Assembly (NCBI GenBank): GCA_024653385.1
Contig: JANLFZ010000387.1
Coordinates: 1-5,969 of the forward strand
From: Thermoguttaceae bacterium
GTDB lineage: Bacteria; Planctomycetota; Planctomycetia; Pirellulales; Thermoguttaceae
Reading direction: 5' to 3'
DNA length: 5,969 bases
Shown here: in pieces, positions 1 through 5,969 of the stretch
Position numbering within the stretch: position 1 is the first letter of the stretch
Layout of the letters: every line of letters begins with the position of its first letter
Program-made: the position numbers and the translations under genes
The notes under the pieces: generated by a model
The model's input: only the letters and a program-made list of their open reading frames with translations
Database searches by the model: none
Told to the model about the DNA's origin: nothing

Positions 1-1582
<1,582 letters not shown>

Positions 1583-1586
<4 letters not shown>

Positions 1587-2728
1587 CAAGCCACGCCGGC
1601 CGGCCGGTTGCGGATATGCCTCGGGCGGTCGTCCAGCGGATCGACCGCGCCGAGCCGTTCGCCCTGGCCGTGGTCCTTCGGGCCGAAGGTTCGACGCCGT
1701 GCAAGGCCGGCGCCAAGGCAATCGTCGACGCCACAGGCGCGATCGAAGGCACGGTGGGCGGCGGCGCGGTCGAGGCCGAAGTGCAACGCCGCGCGATCGA
1801 GGCCATCCGCAGCAGCTCCGGGCAGGTGTTCGACTTCAGCCTCCACGGAGGCGAAGGCCCGGTCTGCGGCGGCTCGATGCGCGTTCTGATCGACCCCTCG
1901 GCCGCGCAGCACCGTGCGGCCCACGCCGCCGCGGCCGAAGCTCTCGGCCGGCGCGCGCGGGGCGTCTTGCTCACGACCGTCGCCCGTCGAGAGCCGAAAA
2001 CGCACCCTTCCGAGGGCCAAGCCGCGGGTGCCGGGCAAACCGTGGATGTCCCGCACCTGACCGTCTCCGTGCGATTTCTCGAGGAGCCGGCCATCGCGCG
2101 GGAGTCCGATTTCCCCGGCGCGGCGCGCCTCCGCGCGGTGCTCGATGGCCAGCAGGCATCGTGGTTCGATGCCGGGGTAGCGCCGGACGGCACGTTGCAA
2201 GAGGTGCTTGTCGAGCCGCTTATCCCCCGGCCGGTCTTGTTGATTGTCGGCGGCGGGCACGTGGGGCAAGCCCTGGCCGCGCTGGCCGGCGCCGTGGGAT
2301 TCGAGATCGCGGTGATCGACGACCGGCCCGAGTTCGCCGATCCCGAGCGGTTTCCGAGCGGCACCACGACCCGCTGCGGCAAGATCGCCGACGAGGTCGC
2401 CGGGTTCCCGATCGGGCCCGACACCTTCATCGTCCTCGTCACGCGAAGCCACGAGCAGGATGCCGAGGCCCTGGCGGCGTGCCTGCATCGGCCGGCCGCC
2501 TACCTGGGCATGATCGGCAGCCGGCGCAAGGTCGCGCACCTTCGCCGGGCGTTCCTCGAGTCGGGGCGGGCTACGGCCGAAGAGTTCGACCGAGTCTACG
2601 CGCCGATCGGCCTCGACCTGGGCGCGGTCACCGTCGACGAGATCGCCGTGAGCATTCTTGCCCAACTCATTGCCGTGCGCCGCCGGGGCATGGCGCCGCG
2701 CATGGCCACGCGATCGGAGGAGCGATGA
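1583..2728 (+). CDS. xdhC: XdhC/CoxI-family molybdenum cofactor maturation protein
   Basis: This 381-residue protein belongs to the XdhC/CoxI family, whose members bind the molybdenum cofactor, promote its sulfuration and deliver it to xanthine dehydrogenase-type apoenzymes in the cytoplasm. The N-terminal XdhC/CoxI domain shows FALAVVLRAEGSTPCKAGAK (26-45), GTVGGGAVEAE (56-66) and PVCGGSMRVLID (93-104). The C-terminal Rossmann domain begins at PVLLIVGGGHVGQALA (217-232), a GxGxxG-like nucleotide-binding turn, followed by VIDDRPEFA (244-252), LVTRSHEQD (285-293), YLGMIGSRRK (307-316) and IGLDLGAVTVDEIAVSILA (342-360). A variable linker around 134-157 separates the halves. The GTG start overlaps the upstream TGA (GTGA), with GGGGAAG five bases before it. 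An ATG at 1616 would give a 370-residue form, but the overlap favours GTG. Position and family both point to maturation of the upstream hydroxylase. Confidence 0.93.
2716..2720 (+). promoter_or_regulatory. Shine-Dalgarno site for mocA
   Basis: GGAGG lies four bases before the ATG at 2725, inside the end of xdhC. It fixes the start of the nucleotidyltransferase gene, although its frame stays open for about 1 kb further upstream. Confidence 0.8.
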
Positions 2729-3318
2729 TCGGCGCCATCGTCCTGGCCGCCGGCCAGTCACGTCGCATGGGGACGCAGAAGCTCCTCTTGCCGCTGGGCG
2801 GTCAACCGGTGATCGTCCGGGTGGTGGACGAAGTGCTCCGAAGCTCGGTCCGGCCGGTGCTGGTCGTCGTCGGCGACGAAGGCCAGAAGATCGTGGCAGC
2901 CTTGTCCGGCCGCCGGGTGACGCCCATCGAAAACGCCGACCCCCATGGCGACATGCTCGGTTCGGTGCGGTGCGGACTGGCCGCGCTGCCGGAAGCGTGC
3001 GAGGCGGCGCTGGTGGTGCTTGGCGATCAGCCCGGTGTTGCCGCGGATGTGATCGAGAGGCTGTGCGAGGCGTTTCGAGCCCAGGCGCGAGGGATCGTGG
3101 TGCCTGCCTGCCGCGGTCGGCGCGGACACCCGCTGCTCGTGGCAAGCCGTTATCGCCAGGAGGTGCTCACGCACTACGAGGGGATCGGCCTTCGCGGACT
3201 GCTTGCCGCGCACCCCGACGACGTGTTCGAGGTCGAAGTCGACTCTCCCAAGGCGTTCGACGACCTCGACACGCCGGAGGATTACCAGCGCATTCTGCGG
3301 GCCGAAGGGGACCTTTGA
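2725..3318 (+). CDS. mocA: MocA-like molybdenum cofactor nucleotidyltransferase
   Basis: This 197-residue protein has the MobA/MocA (NTP transferase) fold, and its length is typical of the family. MocA enzymes transfer CMP from CTP to Mo-molybdopterin, giving the cytosine dinucleotide cofactor used by many bacterial molybdenum hydroxylases. Visible motifs are the N-terminal nucleotide-binding loop LAAGQSRRMGTQKLLLPLGG (7-26), the metal-binding VVLGDQPGV (97-105, with Asp101), RGHPLLVASRY (133-143) and the closing VDSPKAFDDLDTPEDY (172-187). The ATG overlaps the xdhC stop (ATGA) and is preceded by GGAGG. Cotranscription with a molybdenum hydroxylase and XdhC supports MocA (CTP) rather than MobA (GTP), but nucleotide choice is inferred from context. 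It is the last gene of the operon and converges on the protease gene. Confidence 0.9.
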   Translation: MIGAIVLAAGQSRRMGTQKLLLPLGGQPVIVRVVDEVLRSSVRPVLVVVGDEGQKIVAALSGRRVTPIENADPHGDMLGSVRCGLAALPEACEAALVVLGDQPGVAADVIERLCEAFRAQARGIVVPACRGRRGHPLLVASRYRQEVLTHYEGIGLRGLLAAHPDDVFEVEVDSPKAFDDLDTPEDYQRILRAEGDL

Positions 3319-3329
3319 CCGAACTCCCA

Positions 3330-3353
3330 CCAGGGCGTGCCGGACGGCCCTGG
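3330..3353. terminator. Possible bidirectional terminator hairpin between convergent genes
   Basis: CCAGGGC (3330-3336) and GCCCTGG (3347-3353) form a perfect 7-bp GC-rich stem with a 10-base loop, in the 62-base gap between the mocA stop and the protease stop. There is no T-tract on either side, so intrinsic termination is uncertain. The placement between converging genes is the main argument. Confidence 0.3.
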
Positions 3354-3380
3354 GCAAGCGGTCTTGGGCGACCGGATGCC

Positions 3381-4592
3381 CTACCGCGGCGCCGCGAACA
3401 CCCGCTCGGGACGCTGCTCGATCGTCACGGACACGTGCAGTTCCTTGCCCTCGCGGTGCAGCGTCACGTCGGCCTGGGCGCCGATCTTGGTCCGAGCGAT
3501 GGCCAGGCGAAGGTCCTCCGAATCGCGGACCGGCTGCCCGCCCACCGCGACGACGACATCGCCCGGCAGAATGCCGGCCTTGGCCGCGGGCGAATCGGGC
3601 ACCACGGCCGTCACGATCACGCCGCGCGATTCCTTCAGCCCGAACTGCGACGCCAGCTCGGGCGTGAGGTCTTGCATCTGCACGCCGAGCCAGCCGCGGG
3701 CGATGCCGGTGGTGGTCAGCCGCTCGAAGACGCGCTGGGCCAGCCGGCTGGGGATGGCGAAGCTGATGCCGCGATAGCTCTGGCCGACGATCGCCGTGTT
3801 GATTCCCACGACGTGCCCCTTCATGTTCACCAGCGGCCCGCCGCTGTTGCCCGGGTTGACCGCCGCATCGGTCTGGAGGAAATCGCGAAACCCGGCGTTT
3901 TCCACGTCGACGCGCCGGTCCTTGGCGCTGATGATGCCTGCCGTGACCGATCGGGCCAGGCCATAGGGATTTCCCACGGCCAACACCTCGTCGCCCACCT
4001 CCAACTCGTCGCTGTTGCCCCATTCGGCGGCGATCAGGTTGTTGGCATGGATCTTCAGCACCGCCAGGTCGCTGACCGGGTCGGCACCGAGAATTTGGAC
4101 ATTGCGGAACACCCGGCCGTCGCTAAGTCGGACCGCCACGCTCGAGGCCTGGCTGACGACGTGGGCATTGGTCAGGATGTGCCCTTCCTGGTCGATGATG
4201 ACGCCGGAACCCTGCCCGACCGACTCGAAGCGGGGTTGCTGCGGGAAGAACGACCACTCGTCCACCAGGGCCGGCCCCATCACGCGCACGGTGTCGATGC
4301 CGACCACGCTCGGCTCGATCACCTTGGCGGCCAGCCGGTAACGGCTGACCTGCTCGCCCAACTCACCCAGCTTCTCGCGGGCAGCCTCGTACTTGGCACG
4401 TTCTTCGCCGCGCGTGATCGCGTAGCTGATCTCCTGGGCCAAATACGGCACCACCAAGAGGATGATCAAGCCTCCCAGGAACACCAGCAAGGCAGGCAAG
4501 TGGGTCCTCGACCCGCGCCGGACGGGTCCCGGGCCGGCCGGTGTCGAGAACACGGGCGGTGGAAGCGATTCGGAGCGTTCGGGAATCGACAT
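3381..4592 (-). CDS. Membrane-anchored HtrA/DegS-like serine protease with one PDZ domain
   Basis: This 403-residue trypsin-like protease belongs to the HtrA (S1C) family, which handles misfolded or signal proteins in the cell envelope. The N-terminus (1-31) is proline-rich and basic. A single hydrophobic segment at about 32-53 (LPALLVFLGGLIILLVVPYL) ends without an obvious cleavage site, so it is probably an anchor with the protease outside the cytoplasm. A charged, helical stretch (61-90) links it to the protease domain. The triad is complete: His144 in ILTNAHVV, Asp175 in DPVSDLAVLK and Ser250 in TDAAVNPGNSGGPL. A single PDZ domain follows (about 299-391), with WLGVQMQDLTPELA, VPDSPAAKAGILPGDVV and GGQPV. 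The one-PDZ, one-anchor plan resembles DegS more than the soluble two-PDZ DegP; whether it acts in a sigma factor cascade is unknown. The frame continues open upstream, but a strong ribosome binding site, a promoter and the start of the anchor fix the start at 4592. Confidence 0.93.
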   Translation of the reverse strand: MSIPERSESLPPPVFSTPAGPGPVRRGSRTHLPALLVFLGGLIILLVVPYLAQEISYAITRGEERAKYEAAREKLGELGEQVSRYRLAAKVIEPSVVGIDTVRVMGPALVDEWSFFPQQPRFESVGQGSGVIIDQEGHILTNAHVVSQASSVAVRLSDGRVFRNVQILGADPVSDLAVLKIHANNLIAAEWGNSDELEVGDEVLAVGNPYGLARSVTAGIISAKDRRVDVENAGFRDFLQTDAAVNPGNSGGPLVNMKGHVVGINTAIVGQSYRGISFAIPSRLAQRVFERLTTTGIARGWLGVQMQDLTPELASQFGLKESRGVIVTAVVPDSPAAKAGILPGDVVVAVGGQPVRDSEDLRLAIARTKIGAQADVTLHREGKELHVSVTIEQRPERVFAAPR

Positions 4593-4597
4593 GCAGG

Positions 4598-4605
4598 CTC
4601 CTCCC
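4598..4605 (-). promoter_or_regulatory. Shine-Dalgarno site for the HtrA-like protease gene
   Basis: Read on the minus strand, GGGAGGAG lies five bases before the ATG at 4592-4590. It decides the start of a gene whose frame stays open for another 700 bases upstream. Confidence 0.8.
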
Positions 4606-4631
4606 ACGCGGCGGCAATTGGGTCTCGATTG

Positions 4632-4660
4632 ATTATAGGCCGGATGCCGCCTTTGCCCAA
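4632..4660 (-). promoter_or_regulatory. Sigma70-like promoter for the HtrA-like protease gene
   Basis: On the minus strand a perfect TATAAT -10 box (4637-4632) is preceded, after a 17-base spacer, by TTGGGC (4660-4655), a partial match to TTGACA. Transcription would begin near 4625, giving a leader of about 32 bases that contains the ribosome binding site. It is the only consensus -10 hexamer I noticed in the divergent region. Confidence 0.65.
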
Positions 4661-4677
4661 GCGTTTCCGATGACCCG

Positions 4678-4706
4678 TTTCGGCAAAGCCGGCTTTCGGC
4701 TATGCT
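4678..4706 (+). promoter_or_regulatory. Weak candidate promoter for the GspF-like gene
   Basis: TATGCT (4701-4706) resembles a -10 box (four of six). Seventeen bases upstream, TTTCGG (4678-4683) is a poor -35. The spacer contains a 12-bp palindrome, AAAGCCGGCTTT (4685-4696), which could be an operator half-site arrangement or chance. A start near 4713 would give a leader of about 27 bases before the ATG at 4740. Confidence 0.3.
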
Positions 4707-4739
4707 GGCAAGGGGCCCAGTCACTGCGTGGGGGTGCTG

Positions 4740-5771
4740 ATGTTCGGGCAGCGAATCTCGGTGGGAGAGTTGGCCGGGCTGTGCCGCCGGCTCTCGATCT
4801 CCTTGACGGCCGGCCTGCCCATCCGCACCGTGTGGGAACGGGAGACGCGGCGGATGACCGGCTGGACCGGTCCCGCCCGGATGCGCGCGGTCCTCGAGGC
4901 CCTCGAGCAGGGCGAGAGCCTCGGCGACGCGTTGCGCGCGGCCGGCGATTTCTTCCCCCCGCTCTTCTGCGAAATCGCCGCGGTCGGCGACCAGACCGGA
5001 CACCTCGGCGAGGCCTTCGCCCAACTGGCCGACCACTACGACGGCCTCGTGCGCCTGCGGCGGTCGTTTCTCTGGGCCATCGCTTGGCCCGTAATCGAAC
5101 TCGTGCTGGCCGTGACCATCGTCGGGGCGCTCATCTATATCCAAGGCTGGCTGTCGGAAGCGCGAGGCCAGCAGGTCGATCTGTTGGGCTTCGGCCTGTC
5201 CGGCGCGCGCGGATTGGCCGTCTATCTGGCCATCGTGGGCGCAAGCGTGGCTGGGGTCTTGGCGTCGGTTTACGCCGTGCGGCGCGGATTGGGTTGGGTG
5301 CAACCCCTTCAGCGCCTACTGTACCGCCTGCCGTGGCTGGGCACCGCCCTGCGCACGCTTGCCCTGGCCCGCTTGGCGTGGACCTTGCAACTGACCTTCG
5401 AATCGGGCATGCACGTGCGCCGTGCCATGACGCTGTCGCTGCGGAGCACGCAGACTCCGTATTTCACCGACCACTTGCGCGAGGTGAACGACTCGATCGA
5501 GGCCGGCGATACCGTCCTGGAAGCCCTCTCGCAGACGGGGGTGTTTCCGCAAGAGTTCCTCGATGTCGTGGCCATGGGCGAAGAAAGCGGCGAGTTGGTC
5601 GAAGCCATGGGCCGGGTCGCCCAAATGTACCAGGCCCAGGCCGAGGGCTCGCTCCGGGTGCTGACCATGCTGGCAGGTTGGGCCGTCTGGCTCTGCGTCG
5701 CCGCGATCATCATCTTCATGATCTTCCGATTGGCAGGCGCGTACCTTGGGGCGATCCAAGGGGCGTTTTAG
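4740..5771 (+). CDS. Short GspF/PilC-family type II secretion / type IV pilus inner-membrane protein
   Basis: This 343-residue protein is related to GspF/PilC, the polytopic platform protein of type II secretion and type IV pilus machines, which links the assembly ATPase to the pilin or pseudopilin. Two GspF domains are visible. The first is about 10-130: LCRRLSISLTAGLPIRTVW, then GESLGDALRAAGDFFPPLF and VGDQTGHLGEAFAQLADHY. The second is about 205-325: LARLAWTLQLTFESGMHVRRA, GDTVLEALSQTGVFPQEFL and GEESGELVEAMGRVAQMY. Probable membrane segments are at about 110-135, 158-180 and 310-336. It is shorter than the usual roughly 400 residues, with little N-terminal extension. No ATPase, pilin or other secretion gene is in the window, so its partner machine is unknown. 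Start choice is uncertain: GTG codons at 4728 and 4734 are in frame, and a GGGGG run at 4730-4734 suits the ATG at 4740 best. Confidence 0.87.
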   Translation: MFGQRISVGELAGLCRRLSISLTAGLPIRTVWERETRRMTGWTGPARMRAVLEALEQGESLGDALRAAGDFFPPLFCEIAAVGDQTGHLGEAFAQLADHYDGLVRLRRSFLWAIAWPVIELVLAVTIVGALIYIQGWLSEARGQQVDLLGFGLSGARGLAVYLAIVGASVAGVLASVYAVRRGLGWVQPLQRLLYRLPWLGTALRTLALARLAWTLQLTFESGMHVRRAMTLSLRSTQTPYFTDHLREVNDSIEAGDTVLEALSQTGVFPQEFLDVVAMGEESGELVEAMGRVAQMYQAQAEGSLRVLTMLAGWAVWLCVAAIIIFMIFRLAGAYLGAIQGAF

Positions 5772-5799
5772 GGCCTGCAAGACTAGAAGTTGGGCAATC

Positions 5800-5839
5800 T
5801 TATGGAACCCAACGAAGCGAAGCGCCCTTGGTTCCATAA
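5800..5839. repeat. Inverted repeat 28 bases after the GspF-like gene (possible terminator)
   Basis: TTATGGAACC (5800-5809) and GGTTCCATAA (5830-5839) are perfect 10-base arms around a 20-base loop. The position just past the stop suits a transcription terminator, but the stem is AT-containing, the loop is long and no T-run follows. It may instead be the first unit of the repeat cluster that fills the rest of the window. Confidence 0.55.
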
Positions 5840-5871
5840 ACACTCGCGTCGCCAACCCGTGACTCTGTGGA

Positions 5872-5921
5872 GATCGTAACCGTTCACGGGGACTGTCCCC
5901 CGCCTGGGAACGGTTACCATC
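5872..5921. repeat. REP-like nested palindrome
   Basis: Outer arms 5872-5885 and 5908-5921 pair at 13 of 14 positions (core GTAACCGTTC / GAACGGTTAC; mismatch at 5875/5918). Between them lies a second palindrome, GGGGACTGTCCCC (5888-5900), with a single central base. The size, nested hairpins and intergenic position resemble repetitive extragenic palindromes of the kind mobilised by REP-associated tyrosine transposases. That link is inferred, since no such transposase and no second copy is in the window. Confidence 0.6.
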
Positions 5922-5931
5922 GCGCCGATCC

Positions 5932-5963
5932 GAGAGCAAGGGCGCTTGCGCTTCCTTGCTCTC
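5932..5963. repeat. Inverted repeat with 10-bp stem at the right edge
   Basis: GAGAGCAAGG (5932-5941) and CCTTGCTCTC (5954-5963) pair perfectly around a 12-base loop that itself holds GCGC-TT-GCGC (5942-5951). It is the third hairpin in a row. It could be a terminator for a gene beyond the edge or part of the repeat cluster. Confidence 0.55.
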
Positions 5964-5969
5964 TCATGT

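Noticed and set aside
2658..4673. Open frame of 671 codons on the plus strand running through mocA and antisense to the protease
   Set aside because: It crosses the clear mocA and HtrA-like genes in other frames, is rich in Arg, Gly, Asp and His, and has no recognisable domain. It is a by-product of the high GC content.
4593..5303. Possible 237-residue N-terminal extension of the HtrA-like protease
   Set aside because: The frame is open, but the extension is antisense to the GspF-like gene and low in recognisable structure. A promoter and a strong ribosome binding site lie directly before the ATG at 4592, and the anchor follows that ATG as expected.
4541..5839. Open frame of 432 codons on the plus strand overlapping the GspF-like gene
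   Set aside because: It overlaps a recognised membrane protein in another frame and is arginine- and proline-rich with no motif.
5876..5917. CRISPR-like or tRNA-like structure in the terminal repeats
   Set aside because: The three hairpins differ in sequence and no spacer/repeat periodicity or cloverleaf can be drawn. They are better described as separate inverted repeats.
5316..5939. Minus-strand open frame of 207 codons at the right edge
   Set aside because: Most of it is antisense to the GspF-like gene, the rest runs through the inverted-repeat cluster, and it shows no recognisable domain.

Overview
The window is GC-rich, densely coding bacterial DNA. Gene content, GTG/ATG start overlaps and family resemblance (an IorB-like molybdenum hydroxylase next to XdhC and a MocA-type enzyme, a membrane-anchored HtrA protease, a short GspF-like protein) suggest a planctomycete, possibly of the Pirellulales. 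That assignment rests on remembered family resemblance and was not tested.

Layout. Positions 1-3318 (+) hold a tightly coupled three-gene molybdoenzyme operon. It consists of the C-terminal part of a molybdopterin-binding hydroxylase large subunit whose start lies upstream of the window, an XdhC-family protein and a MocA-like molybdenum cofactor nucleotidyltransferase. The genes overlap by 4 bases (GTGA, then ATGA). MocA would make the cytidylated cofactor, XdhC would carry or sulfurate it, and the large subunit would use it for hydroxylation. A short gap (3319-3380) separates this operon from a convergent minus-strand gene (3381-4592) for a single-PDZ, membrane-anchored HtrA/DegS-like serine protease. 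A 147-base divergent region (4593-4739) carries a good sigma70-like promoter and ribosome binding site for the protease, and a weaker promoter candidate for the rightward gene. That gene (4740-5771, +) encodes a short GspF/PilC-family inner-membrane protein. The last 198 bases (5772-5969) contain no gene that I can support, but carry three consecutive inverted repeats, including a REP-like palindrome.

The most striking signal is a perfect, spacer-less 62-bp palindrome (1443-1504) inside the hydroxylase gene. It begins just before the codon for the presumed catalytic glutamate. It appears to add seven in-frame residues to a normally conserved C-terminal motif, as expected from a fold-back template-switch event, or from an assembly artefact that happens to keep the frame. 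Apart from this and the terminal repeat cluster, the genes are ordinary members of known families. I found no previously undescribed multi-gene system.
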